Below are positions 32,915 through 41,934 of a stretch of 64,000 bases of DNA, piece by piece. Numbering within the stretch: position 1 is the first letter of the stretch; every line of letters begins with the position of its first letter. Position numbers and translations under genes: made by a program. Source of the stretch: Dyadobacter sp. Leaf189 (GTDB taxonomy: Bacteria; Bacteroidota; Bacteroidia; Cytophagales; Spirosomataceae); assembly GCF_001424405.1 (NCBI RefSeq), contig NZ_LMPS01000007.1, positions 186,268 through 250,267 on the forward strand, written 5' to 3'. The notes below the pieces were generated by a model. It was not told the DNA's origin. It saw nothing but the letters and a program-made list of their open reading frames with translations, and did not search any database.

Positions 32915-34114
32915 TCAAATCCTCGCTAAAACCCTTTCCGAAACCGTTTGCCCAATCGAAAGCGACGATGTGGCTGCGGGGGAAGGCGCGTTGCATACGT
33001 TTACTGCATTTTTATTTTCGATAATGGAGAAATCGTCGAGCAGGCCGCCATCGTAGTCGCAGGCCTGTGCACGTACTCCCGAGCCACCAGGAACCAGGTC
33101 TTCGATCCGTACTGCCGGGATCAATCCCTGCAATGCTTTGGTAAAAGCAGCTTTTGAAAACGACCGGTAATATTCGCCCATTCCTGTTTTCCAGTATTTG
33201 GTTGCTACCTTCCTGAATCCAGGCCACGCGAGCGATTCCATGAGCTCGGGCACATTGATGTCCAGCCGGTTGTAACCTTCGCGTCTGAATGCAAAAACTG
33301 CATTGGGACCAGCTTCTATGCCACCTTCGATCATTCTTGTAAAATGTACACCCAGGAAAGGAAAGTTGGGATCAGGCACAGGGTAAATCAGGTTCCTGAC
33401 CAGGTAATGTCGCTCTGGCTTGATCTTGTAGTACTCGCCACGGAATGGGATAATGCGGACTTTGATGTTCTCCGGCTGGGTTAGTTGTGCAACTTTATCG
33501 GAATAAAGTCCGGCACAGTTTACGATCAGTTTGGTCTCAAATACCTTACCACTTGCCGAGACCACTTCTGAATGCGAAGTTTTGCTTCGAACATCGTCCA
33601 CTTTCTCACCAAACCGGATTTCACCGTCCAGCTTTCGAAAGCATTCCGCATATTTTTCACAAACCCTTTTGTAATCAATAATACCAGTATAAGGTACCCA
33701 AATTCCCTCTAAACCAACTACATAAGGTTCTTTCTCGCGAATTTCTGCCTGAGTTATCATACGGTTTTGAATAAGTCCATTCTGATTGCCGCGCTCAAAA
33801 AGGTTACGGAGTAATGGGCGTTGCTCTTCGGTAGTTGCAACTACTATTTTGCCGCATAAATCATAGGGTACTCCTTCTTTGTCGCAAAAATCAAGCAGCA
33901 TTCTGTACCCGCGAATGCAGTTGGTAGCTTTCAGGCTCCCCGGTTTGTAGTAAAGTCCGGAATGGATCACACCGCTGTTATGGCCTGTCTGGTGCTTTGC
34001 CACTTCGTTTTCTTTTTCGAGTAAAAGCACTTTCAATCCCTGTCTTTGCTCTTTAATGCGCAGGGCAGTAGCCAGGCCGACTATTCCCCCTCCTATAATT
34101 GTAATATCGTACAT
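32915..34114 (-). CDS. lhgO: L-2-hydroxyglutarate oxidase/dehydrogenase
   Basis: A 399-residue FAD-dependent enzyme that oxidises L-2-hydroxyglutarate to 2-oxoglutarate. The dinucleotide fold opens the protein (DITIIGGGIVGLATALRI), and KHQTGHNSGVIHSGLYYKPGSLKA is the characteristic stretch of this DAO-family branch. LIVNCAGLYSDKVA, RGEYYKI and VPDPNFPFLGVHFTR follow, with the C-terminal FAD contact around VPGGSGVRAQ. No signal peptide. It precedes anmK in the same direction but the 36-base gap does not itself prove an operon. Confidence 0.92.
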   Translation of the reverse strand: MYDITIIGGGIVGLATALRIKEQRQGLKVLLLEKENEVAKHQTGHNSGVIHSGLYYKPGSLKATNCIRGYRMLLDFCDKEGVPYDLCGKIVVATTEEQRPLLRNLFERGNQNGLIQNRMITQAEIREKEPYVVGLEGIWVPYTGIIDYKRVCEKYAECFRKLDGEIRFGEKVDDVRSKTSHSEVVSASGKVFETKLIVNCAGLYSDKVAQLTQPENIKVRIIPFRGEYYKIKPERHYLVRNLIYPVPDPNFPFLGVHFTRMIEGGIEAGPNAVFAFRREGYNRLDINVPELMESLAWPGFRKVATKYWKTGMGEYYRSFSKAAFTKALQGLIPAVRIEDLVPGGSGVRAQACDYDGGLLDDFSIIENKNAVNVCNAPSPAATSSLSIGQTVSERVLARI

Positions 34115-34150
34115 GACAGCTCAGTGATTTTTTTAGTTATAAATGGAGGT

Positions 34151-35344
34151 TTAGCCCGGAAAGGAAATTTTACCCATAGATACAGAAGGAACTCCTTCTT
34201 TTTTACCAAAATCGGATTGTACCCCAGCCACTGTTTCATTAGCGAGTACAGCAAACAAAACAGCTTCTTTGGCATCACCGGAAATGCCAAGTTCATCGAT
34301 CAGGCCCACCGGCTGATTCAATCGATTGCTGATCGCCTGCATGAGCACCGGATTGTGTGCTCCGCCGCCGCTTGCATATATTTTGTAAGCGGCGCCAGCT
34401 TCAATGGACTTGCCGATTGCGTCAACAATGGTATCTGCACTAAGTTGCGTAAGCGTCGCAATCAGATCCTCATTCAAAAGGGACCGTGTTCCTGCTTTTT
34501 CTAGCGCGCTTTCCACGTATGTGGCATTAAAAACTTCCGGACCGGTTGTTTTGGGAAATGGCAGATTAAAGAAAGCGAGCGATTTAAGTTCTCTTAAAAG
34601 GGCCGTATTTACATTCCCGCTTGCCGCGATGCGTCCATTCTCGTCAAAAGGCTTGTCAAAAAGCTTCCTGACAAAATAGTCCAGCAATGTATTTCCCGGG
34701 CCGGTATCTGTGGTAAAAACGGCAGCTGCATTCAAATGCCCGGGGAGGAATGTAAAGTTGGCTATACCGCCCATATTGAGCAGAATGCGGTTTTCGTCCT
34801 TTTGGGAAAACAAATAATAGTCTCCGTAAACAGCCAGCGGCGCGCCTTCTCCGCCCGCAGCAATATGCTTCTGTCTGAAATCACTGACTGTGATAATGCC
34901 TGTTTGAACAGCAATATGGTCACCGTCGCCAATTTGAAGCGTCGCATTTGGATAATGCGGAAGCTGGTGTTGCTTTTGGGGGGCGTGAAAAACGGTTTGT
35001 CCGTGGCTTGCGATCAGGTCGATTTCCGAAACCGGAATATCCCAGCTTTGCAGACATTCCACGATCATTCGTCCGTGAGTAGTCCCGATGTAAGGATTGA
35101 GGAGACACAGCTGCTGAAAGTCAATCTCGCGCTTTGCAAATATGGTTCTGATCTCTTTCCGGAAAGCGTCTTCGTAGGGGACTGTGGTGAACTTTTCCAG
35201 CGACAGGGAAGTAGCAGTTCCGCTATTACGGATATTACAAACTGCGATGTCCAGACCGTCCAGCGAGGTTCCCGACATTAACCCGATAATGCGCCTGGAC
35301 TCGCTATGCGCGATTTGATGTAGCCGCTCTATGTGTTCTCTCAT
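34151..35344 (-). CDS. anmK: Anhydro-N-acetylmuramic acid kinase
   Basis: Converts 1,6-anhydro-MurNAc, released from the cell wall, to MurNAc-6-phosphate, which MurQ then splits. The ATP and sugar site motifs are present: IIGLMSGTSLDGLDIAVC near residue 20, ASHGQTVFHAP, LQIGDGDHIA, RQKHIAAGGEGAPLAVYGDY, LLNMGGIANFTFLP, DTGPGNTLLDYF and IYASGGGAHNP. The 397-residue length is slightly above the usual. The presence of both murQ and anmK in the window, about 30 kb apart, indicates that the organism recycles its own wall sugars. Confidence 0.95.
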   Translation of the reverse strand: MREHIERLHQIAHSESRRIIGLMSGTSLDGLDIAVCNIRNSGTATSLSLEKFTTVPYEDAFRKEIRTIFAKREIDFQQLCLLNPYIGTTHGRMIVECLQSWDIPVSEIDLIASHGQTVFHAPQKQHQLPHYPNATLQIGDGDHIAVQTGIITVSDFRQKHIAAGGEGAPLAVYGDYYLFSQKDENRILLNMGGIANFTFLPGHLNAAAVFTTDTGPGNTLLDYFVRKLFDKPFDENGRIAASGNVNTALLRELKSLAFFNLPFPKTTGPEVFNATYVESALEKAGTRSLLNEDLIATLTQLSADTIVDAIGKSIEAGAAYKIYASGGGAHNPVLMQAISNRLNQPVGLIDELGISGDAKEAVLFAVLANETVAGVQSDFGKKEGVPSVSMGKISFPG

Positions 35345-35353
35345 AGAATCAAT

Positions 35354-35404
35354 CGAAAAAAGAAGTCAAGTCTGGGACGGGGACGCCTAGTCTTGACTTC
35401 TTGT
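35354..35404 (-). terminator. Terminator between the ricT-like gene and anmK
   Basis: Read on the minus strand, AAGAAGTCAAG (35402-35392) pairs with CTTGACTTCTT (35370-35360) across a 21-base loop, followed by TTTT and C. Confidence 0.75.
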
Positions 35405-35428
35405 ATAATTCGCAAAAATCCGGGCAAT

Positions 35429-36640
35429 TTACTTACCTGCGGGCTGATTTGGTGAAGCAGACTGCGGTTTGTTCTGCGCGTTCGGATTGTTCTTGTTTTG
35501 TCCTGACCTGTTTTTCTTTTTCTTCTTTTTCTTCTTCTGCTCCTCGCTGTATTTTTTGTCGAGGTTTTCAAGGTCGCTGTTCAATTTGCCAGCGGCTTTA
35601 TCGAGGCTCTTTTCCGGTTCAGGAGTCAGGATTTCCAGTGATTCCGGAATGATATCTTTTTTATTGAGATCGATGATCTGCAATACTTTATCAATCGCAA
35701 CCGGGTACCAGTTGGTATCCTTATCAAACCCAAACCACATGATCTTTTTGAAGATATCCGTTTTTTGCAGCGTAGCAATCCCTTTTTTGGTTTTCAAAGG
35801 CGCATCTACCGTCGGGATATCCCTTAATGCATCAATGTAAGTTTCCAGCTCGTAGTTGAGGCAGCATTTCAATCTGCCGCATTGGCCTGATAGCTTGGCC
35901 GGGTTGAGCGACAGGTTTTGATAACGTGCGGCTGAGGTTGAGATATTTTTGAAATCCGTCAGCCAGGTAGAGCAGCAAAGCTCGCGACCGCAGGATCCCA
36001 ATCCACCCAGCCGGCTCGCTTCCTGGCGCAGGCTGATCTGCCGCATTTCAATCCGAACCTTAAATTCAGAAGCCAGACTCTTGATCAGCTCCCGGAAATC
36101 CACACGCTCCTCAGAAGAATAGTAGAATGTTGTTTTAGTATTATCAGACTGAAACTCTACGTCCGACAACTTCATATTCAACTTCATCTCCCGAATAATC
36201 TCGCGGGTACGGTACAAGGTCGGCATTTCGCGGGCCATGGCTTGCGTGTGCTTATCCAAGTCTTTTTCAGTTGCAATGCGGTAAATAACGTGCATATCAT
36301 CGCTGATCACCACGTTTTTCCGCTTCATCTGAAGCCGCACCAATTCTCCCTGCAGAGAAATAGTACCTATATGCTGGCCCGAGGCCATTTCACAGACCAC
36401 ATAGTCGCCTGTTACAAATTCCAGCTGGTTGATATTGCGGAAATACTCTTTTCTTCCCCCCTTGAATTTCACCTCGACAACGTCAAAACGCTGCCCGGCA
36501 GGAACGTCCATGTGGCTAAGCCAGTCAAAGACATTCATTTTGTTACATCCTCCGGTTCCGCAATTTCCTTTACTTCCACATCCTGATACTGCTGTACCGC
36601 CGGTACCGCATCCCCCGGATGAACATGATCCGCATCCCAT
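35429..36640 (-). CDS. ricT: PSP1-domain protein, RicT-like
   Basis: 403 residues in three parts. The first 35 are Gly/Cys-rich (GCGSCSSGGCGTGG). The central PSP1 domain has VVEVKFKGGRKEYFRN and SLRQEASRLGGLGSCGRELCC, with the conserved cysteines CGRLKCCLNYE further on. The last 60 are Lys-rich with a run of eight Lys and then an Asn/Pro-rich tail. In Bacillus the homologue (YaaT/RicT) helps RNase Y act on mRNAs and carries iron-sulfur clusters through such cysteines. The extra N-terminal cysteine-rich segment is not part of the PSP1 core. It starts 15 bases after the purD stop. Confidence 0.85.
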   Translation of the reverse strand: MGCGSCSSGGCGTGGTAVSGCGSKGNCGTGGCNKMNVFDWLSHMDVPAGQRFDVVEVKFKGGRKEYFRNINQLEFVTGDYVVCEMASGQHIGTISLQGELVRLQMKRKNVVISDDMHVIYRIATEKDLDKHTQAMAREMPTLYRTREIIREMKLNMKLSDVEFQSDNTKTTFYYSSEERVDFRELIKSLASEFKVRIEMRQISLRQEASRLGGLGSCGRELCCSTWLTDFKNISTSAARYQNLSLNPAKLSGQCGRLKCCLNYELETYIDALRDIPTVDAPLKTKKGIATLQKTDIFKKIMWFGFDKDTNWYPVAIDKVLQIIDLNKKDIIPESLEILTPEPEKSLDKAAGKLNSDLENLDKKYSEEQKKKKKKKKNRSGQNKNNPNAQNKPQSASPNQPAGK

Positions 36641-36655
36641 AGTTACTCCTCCTCA

Positions 36656-37945
36656 TCAATCGTTATAACGTATTAAATCAACACCTATATCGTGACGGAA
36701 ATACTTCCCTTCGAACTGCACAACCTGGGCTGCGCGCTGCGATTTGTGAACCGCATTTTCGAGCGAATTGGCCAGGCCTGTTAATGCCATAACCCTGCCT
36801 CCATTCGTCACAATCTCGGTATTAGCGTTAAAAGTAGTGCCAGCATGGTATAAGTATACATCCTCTACTTTTTCGCTTCCGGAAATTACCTTTCCTTTTT
36901 CATAATCCCCGGGATAGCCGCCGGAAACAACAACTGTTGTAACCGCTACCTGCGGAGATATTTGTATATCAAAATCATTCAGCGTTCCTTTTGCAGTCGA
37001 GGCCATTAACATAGCCAGGTCGGACTGGATCCGCGGAATTACAACTTCTGTTTCAGGATCTCCCATACGCACGTTGTATTCGATCACGTAAGGTTCACCT
37101 TTTATATTCATTAATCCAATGAAAATAAAACCGACATATTTAATGCCTTCGCTTTTTAGCCCATTAAGCGTCGGTTTGACCACTTTTTCATCAACTTTCC
37201 GGAGAAAATTAGCATCGGCAAATGTAACAGGCGACACTGCGCCCATTCCGCCGGTATTCAAGCCGGTATCGCTTTCGCCAATGCGTTTGTAATCTTTCGC
37301 CTCGGGCAAAATTTTGTAATGCTCTCCGTCTGTTAACACAAACACAGAAAGCTCGATACCTTTCAGGAATTGCTCAACAACTACTTTATTTCCGGCGTCG
37401 CCGAATTTTTTATCCACAAGCATTTCCCTGAATGCAGTTTCTGCTTCGGAGAATTTTTCAGCGATGATCACACCTTTTCCGGCGGCCAGTCCGTCGGCTT
37501 TCAGTACGATAGGAAGCGGGTGGGCTTCCAGGTATTCCACACCGATTTCCAGTGTTTCAGCAGTAAAAGTTCTGGATGAAGCAGTTGGGATTCCGTACTT
37601 CTGCATGAATGCTTTTGAAAAATCCTTGCTGCCTTCCAGCTGCGCGCCGGCTTTGTTCGGACCGATGATCTTCACATGCGCCAGGCTTTCTTTTGACTCA
37701 AAATAATCAACAATTCCGTTTACGAGCGGCTCTTCCGGGCCTACGATCACAAGCTCGATCTTATGCCCGATTACTGCGTCGGCAATTGCGTCAAAATCAT
37801 TGTAAGAAATAGAGAGGTTCGTTGCTACACTTGCCGTACCGGCGTTTCCGGGGGCCACAAACAAGCTGTCACAAAGAGGGCTTTGGGAGATTTTCCATGC
37901 GAAAGCGTGTTCTCTCCCGCCGGATCCCAATATAAGTATATTCAT
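36656..37945 (-). CDS. purD: Phosphoribosylamine-glycine ligase (GAR synthetase)
   Basis: ATP-grasp enzyme of purine synthesis, joining glycine to phosphoribosylamine. 429 residues begin MNILILGSGGREHAFAWKIS. IVGPEEPLVNGIVDYF, PLPIVLKADGLAAGKGV, SVFVLTDGEHYKILPEAKDYKR, TGGMGAVSPV and YVIEYNVRMGDPETE follow in family order. It lies between recQ and ricT on the same strand, and the gaps on both sides are short (54 and 15 bases), so these genes may be co-transcribed. Confidence 0.97.
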   Translation of the reverse strand: MNILILGSGGREHAFAWKISQSPLCDSLFVAPGNAGTASVATNLSISYNDFDAIADAVIGHKIELVIVGPEEPLVNGIVDYFESKESLAHVKIIGPNKAGAQLEGSKDFSKAFMQKYGIPTASSRTFTAETLEIGVEYLEAHPLPIVLKADGLAAGKGVIIAEKFSEAETAFREMLVDKKFGDAGNKVVVEQFLKGIELSVFVLTDGEHYKILPEAKDYKRIGESDTGLNTGGMGAVSPVTFADANFLRKVDEKVVKPTLNGLKSEGIKYVGFIFIGLMNIKGEPYVIEYNVRMGDPETEVVIPRIQSDLAMLMASTAKGTLNDFDIQISPQVAVTTVVVSGGYPGDYEKGKVISGSEKVEDVYLYHAGTTFNANTEIVTNGGRVMALTGLANSLENAVHKSQRAAQVVQFEGKYFRHDIGVDLIRYND

Positions 37946-37999
37946 AAGTTGGTTAAAAAATGCAAATTGGTGGTTGCTACGGATCGTATTGTCAGGAAC

Positions 38000-40213
38000 T
38001 TAGTTAGCCAACTCCGACAAGAACTTAATACGCATCAGCCTCAATTCTTCTTCACTGATTTCATCGTTTGCAAATTCGTCGAGCGCAACGGCAATATTAT
38101 CAGTTTCAGCGGTCATAAAATAATCGTATATATCCTGTTGCCGCTCACGATCGATCACCTGATTGATATAGTAGTCCAGGTTCAGCTTCGTTCCCGAGTA
38201 GCAAATGTGTTCAACTTCTTCAATCACGTCCGCCAGTTCGAGGTCTTTCACTTCCGCTATTTCATCCAGACTGACTTTCCGGTCAACCTGCTGAATAATG
38301 AAAATCTTGATCTTCGACTTATTTACTGTGGATTTGATAACAACATCTTTGGCAGTTTCGATTTCATTCTCCTCTACATAGCGGGTAATCAGGTCGATAA
38401 ACTGCCGGCCAAACTTCTGCACTTTCCCCATTCCGACACCGTTGATCTGCGCCATTTCCTGCTGGGTAGTAGGGTAGGTCGTGGCCATTTCTTCCAATGA
38501 CGGATCCTGGAAAATAACGTACGGAGGAAGATTTTTCTCTTTGGCAACCTTCTTGCGAAGCGCTTTCAGCATTCCAAGGAGTGCCTCGTCGTACGCATGA
38601 GCGCTTCCGCCGGTTGCAGCGGCTTCTTTATCGTCGTCTTCCGGCTTTACCTCTTCTTCTTCGAAATTATGGTCTTTATAAAGCGTTACCTGATAAGGAT
38701 CGTTCAGGAAGTTTGCTCCCTTCGTACTTAACCGGATTACGCCGTAATTTTCAATGTCTTTTTCAAGGTAATTCAGGATCACCAGCTGGCGGATGGTAGA
38801 TACCCAGTAGTCGCGTGATTCATTCAGCTCCAACCCTTTTCCGTACACATCGAGCTGATCGTGCTCATAGCTTTTTACATACTGGTTTTCGGTCGCGGTC
38901 AAGAGATCTGCAATGTGCTCGCAGTCAAAACGCTGCTCTGTTTGCAATACCGCTTTTAGTACCAGGATCACATCTTCCTGAACCTTCGTTTTTTCAGTTG
39001 GTTTAACGCAGTTATCGCAAAAACCGCAGTCTTTTTCGAGGTACTCTCCAAAATAGCTTAGTAATTGCCGCCGCCGGCAAACTCCCAGCGTGGAATAAGC
39101 TACCATTTCATTCAGCAAATGGCGCGCATTATCTCTCTCGGTAACAGTTTTGTCTTTGTTAAATTTTTCCAGCTTCTGGATATCGTCGTAGCTGTAAAAC
39201 ATCAGGCAGTTACCTTCCAGTCCGTCGCGGCCAGCGCGGCCAGTTTCCTGGTAGTATCCTTCCAATGATTTTGGAACATCGTAATGGATCACAAAACGAA
39301 CATCCGGCTTATCAATACCCATTCCGAATGCGATTGTTGCAACAATTACGTCGCATTCTTCATTCAGGAATGCATCCTGGTTCGCCATTCTGGTATTGCT
39401 ATCGAGACCGGCGTGGTACGGTAATGCACGTACGTCGTTCACATTCAGCAGCTCGGCTACTTCTTCCACCGTTTTGCGGCTGAGGCAGTACACGATACCC
39501 GACTTCCCTTTGTTATTGCGGATATAGCGGATCAGCTGCTTTTTAACGTCCTTTTTCGGACGGATTTCGTAGTAGAGATTCTTTCTGTTGAATGAAGATT
39601 TAAAGGTTTCCGCCTCTTCCATCTGCAGGTTTTTCCGGATATCCTGCTGCACTTTCGGTGTAGCAGTTGCGGTTAATGCGATAATGGGAAGCTGTCCGAT
39701 ATTTTCAATAATGCCGTAAATGCGGCGGTATTCAGGCCTGAAATCGTGTCCCCATTCAGAGATACAATGTGCCTCGTCTATCGCAACAAAGGATATTTTT
39801 ACCCTTTTCAGGAAATCAAGATTATCCTCTTTGGTCAGGGATTCAGGAGCAATGTAAAGCAGTTTGAGGCTACCGTCGAGCGCGTCTGTTTTAACGCGTG
39901 TCATTTCAGCCTTTGTCAATGTGGAATTCAAAAACTGTGCATTAATCCCGAAAGCGGTCAACTGATCGACCTGGTTTTTCATCAATGCAATTAGAGGGGA
40001 AATAACTATCGTCAGTCCATCGCTGACCAGGGCAGGTAGTTGATAGCAAAGAGATTTGCCCGCTCCGGTAGGCATAATTACGAATGTATTTTTGCCAAGA
40101 AGTATGTTTTGAATAATTACCTCTTGGTCTCCCCGGAACTGACTATATCCAAATATTTCTTTAAGTTTTTCTTTTAACGTGTCTAGTACGACATGATCAA
40201 CCTGCTTTACCAT
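38000..40213 (-). CDS. recQ: ATP-dependent DNA helicase RecQ
   Basis: A 737-residue 3'-5' helicase of recombination and fork repair. Helicase motifs run from FRGDQEVIIQNILLGKNTFV and Walker A PTGAGKSLCYQLPAL through DEAH box SFVAIDEAHCISEWGHDFRP to motif VI YYQETGRAGRDGLEGNCLMF. The RQC zinc cysteines are in CRRRQLLSYFGEYLEKDCGFCDNC, split as usual. The HRDC domain lies near 540-610 (LLGMLKALRKKVAKEKNLPPY). About 120 further residues follow the HRDC domain, longer than E. coli RecQ. It is divergent from kdsD. Confidence 0.95.
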   Translation of the reverse strand: MVKQVDHVVLDTLKEKLKEIFGYSQFRGDQEVIIQNILLGKNTFVIMPTGAGKSLCYQLPALVSDGLTIVISPLIALMKNQVDQLTAFGINAQFLNSTLTKAEMTRVKTDALDGSLKLLYIAPESLTKEDNLDFLKRVKISFVAIDEAHCISEWGHDFRPEYRRIYGIIENIGQLPIIALTATATPKVQQDIRKNLQMEEAETFKSSFNRKNLYYEIRPKKDVKKQLIRYIRNNKGKSGIVYCLSRKTVEEVAELLNVNDVRALPYHAGLDSNTRMANQDAFLNEECDVIVATIAFGMGIDKPDVRFVIHYDVPKSLEGYYQETGRAGRDGLEGNCLMFYSYDDIQKLEKFNKDKTVTERDNARHLLNEMVAYSTLGVCRRRQLLSYFGEYLEKDCGFCDNCVKPTEKTKVQEDVILVLKAVLQTEQRFDCEHIADLLTATENQYVKSYEHDQLDVYGKGLELNESRDYWVSTIRQLVILNYLEKDIENYGVIRLSTKGANFLNDPYQVTLYKDHNFEEEEVKPEDDDKEAAATGGSAHAYDEALLGMLKALRKKVAKEKNLPPYVIFQDPSLEEMATTYPTTQQEMAQINGVGMGKVQKFGRQFIDLITRYVEENEIETAKDVVIKSTVNKSKIKIFIIQQVDRKVSLDEIAEVKDLELADVIEEVEHICYSGTKLNLDYYINQVIDRERQQDIYDYFMTAETDNIAVALDEFANDEISEEELRLMRIKFLSELAN

Positions 40214-40306
40214 ACTCTGTTAACAAAATGGTTATTCCAAACTTCTATATCTTTGTTTTTGAATTGAATATCCACAATTGTATTCCCTTTAAACTGTGTT
40301 TCAGAT

Positions 40307-41281
40307 TTGAAATTAATAAAAAATATCCAGTCAATAGCAAAAGAAGTAATACGGCAGGAGGCAGAAGCTTTGCACACAATTATTGAACTGATTGATGATG
40401 AATTTGAAAGCTGCGTATATGCCATTTTAAATTCGGGAGGCCGTGTCGTGATTTCCGGAATAGGCAAGAGCGCAATCGTAGGGCAGAAAATCGTAGCTAC
40501 TTTAAACTCAACGGGAACGCCCGCATTGTTCATGCACGCCGCCGACGCGATCCATGGAGACCTTGGTATGATACAGAAAAATGATACCGTACTTGTGATT
40601 TCAAAAAGCGGCGATACGCCGGAGATTAAAGTACTGGTCCCGCTGGTAAAAAGAACAGGTGTCAAAATGATCGCAATGGTAAGCAACAGGGATTCTTACC
40701 TTGCCAGAAATGCAGATTTTGTATTGAATGCATATGCAGCCAAAGAGGCGGACCCACTGAACCTGGCGCCTACTACAAGTACTTCTGTGACAATGGCGCT
40801 CGGTGATGCGCTGGCTGTTTGTTTGCTGGAAGCGAGAGGTTTTACACACGACGATTTTGCCAAATATCACCCGGGAGGCGCATTGGGCAAGCGACTTTAC
40901 CTGAAAGTCTGCGACATATATCCGTACAATGCGATGCCCAAAGTTTCGGAAAGTGCTTCTTTGCAGGAAATTATCCTTGAAATGACTTCAAAAAGGCTGG
41001 GCGCTACGGCAGTAGTAAAAGCTGAAAATCAAATGGCGGGTATTATCACCGACGGCGATCTGCGCCGGATGCTCAAAGAACACAAAGGCACGGAGCTGCT
41101 GGACCTCAAAGCAAGTGATATTATGACAGCCTCTCCGGTGACAGTTTCACCGGACGAATACGCTGTGAATGCATTGGAAATTATGCAATCGCGGAGTATA
41201 ACCCAGGTTATCGTGGTTGAAAACAACGAAGTACTTGGCTTCGTCCACCTGCATGATCTGCTGCGCGAAGGATTGGTTTAA
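40307..41281 (+). CDS. kdsD: Arabinose-5-phosphate isomerase
   Basis: Turns ribulose-5-phosphate into arabinose-5-phosphate, the first step of Kdo synthesis for lipopolysaccharide. 324 residues: the SIS domain carries GRVVISGIGKSAIVGQKI and VLVISKSGDTPEIK, the middle has APTTSTSVTMALGDALA and DFAKYHPGGALGKRL, and two CBS domains complete the protein (DGDLRRMLKEH, ITQVIVVENNEVLGFVHLHDLL). The frame opens with a TTG start and no upstream ATG fits, which is uncommon but acceptable. Confidence 0.92.
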   Translation: MKLIKNIQSIAKEVIRQEAEALHTIIELIDDEFESCVYAILNSGGRVVISGIGKSAIVGQKIVATLNSTGTPALFMHAADAIHGDLGMIQKNDTVLVISKSGDTPEIKVLVPLVKRTGVKMIAMVSNRDSYLARNADFVLNAYAAKEADPLNLAPTTSTSVTMALGDALAVCLLEARGFTHDDFAKYHPGGALGKRLYLKVCDIYPYNAMPKVSESASLQEIILEMTSKRLGATAVVKAENQMAGIITDGDLRRMLKEHKGTELLDLKASDIMTASPVTVSPDEYAVNALEIMQSRSITQVIVVENNEVLGFVHLHDLLREGLV

Positions 41282-41285
41282 TTTT

Positions 41286-41388
41286 CCTTTGTCGCCCTGA
41301 GCGTAACCGTTGGCAAAGCAGTATGTTAGTGACATCGTACCTGCCCTTCGACCGCCCGGCGGCCCGGTGCGCTCAGGGGTGACAAAGG
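41286..41388. repeat. Dispersed intergenic repeat, copy 1
   Basis: An element with imperfect inverted ends, CCTTTGTCGCCCTGAGCG (41286-41303) and CGCTCAGGGGTGACAAAGG (41370-41388), between kdsD and the DUF4293 gene. Its inner segment 41346-41385 is about 85 percent alike to the minus strand of 45014-44976. It resembles the common Bacteroidota intergenic repeat with TGTCACCCTGAGCG and CTTCGA. Confidence 0.7.
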
Positions 41389-41390
41389 GC

Positions 41391-41867
41391 CTACCTGAAT
41401 CTCTTAGACTGCTGAACTGTACGCTCGTCTTTGCGGATAAAGCGATTTGCAAAAACATTCGCGAGCATTGCACCTACTAGTCCGTAGAAGCCAAAATCAT
41501 ATTTTCCAGGCAATTCCGGATCAAACAATTTGGCTGCCTTGTAGAAAGTAAAATAGATCACAAGTCCCATTAAAACGGTCATCAGAATGGAATTCACTGC
41601 GCAAAGTGCAGATTGCAAAACGCGGTTTTTATACTGGGAAACAGCATAAGCGGCCACGCCGGCAACGAGAATCGCCAGGATGATAAGGTAATAAACGGGC
41701 TGGATATTGGCTTGTACGGGATCTATCTGGTGCGTCAGCTTTGTCGCGGTCAGTACAGCGCTTTCTTCTCCTGAAAGTGCAATTTTACTCCAGATCGGAA
41801 AGGCAAGGAACAAGCCCATTCCTACAATGGTAATGGCTAAAAAAACAGTCTGTATTCTTTGTAACAT
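41391..41867 (-). CDS. DUF4293-family membrane protein
   Basis: A 158-residue protein with four predicted transmembrane helices: TVFLAITIVGMGLFLAFPIW, PVYYLIILAILVAGVAAYA, LCAVNSILMTVLMGLVIYFTF and a last one in FGFYGLVGAMLANVFANRFI. The start MLQRIQTVFLAI and the C-terminal RFIRKDERTV are typical of the Bacteroidota family DUF4293, whose role is unknown. I chose the ATG at 41867; a longer frame back to 41978 would overlap rimO. It follows rimO on the same strand. Confidence 0.8.
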   Translation of the reverse strand: MLQRIQTVFLAITIVGMGLFLAFPIWSKIALSGEESAVLTATKLTHQIDPVQANIQPVYYLIILAILVAGVAAYAVSQYKNRVLQSALCAVNSILMTVLMGLVIYFTFYKAAKLFDPELPGKYDFGFYGLVGAMLANVFANRFIRKDERTVQQSKRFR

Positions 41868-41934
41868 TTCTTTAAATATTATTTCTACAAAAATCTGAAA
41901 GGCAAGTCGAAAAACACAGGAACGTGGCAAAAAA

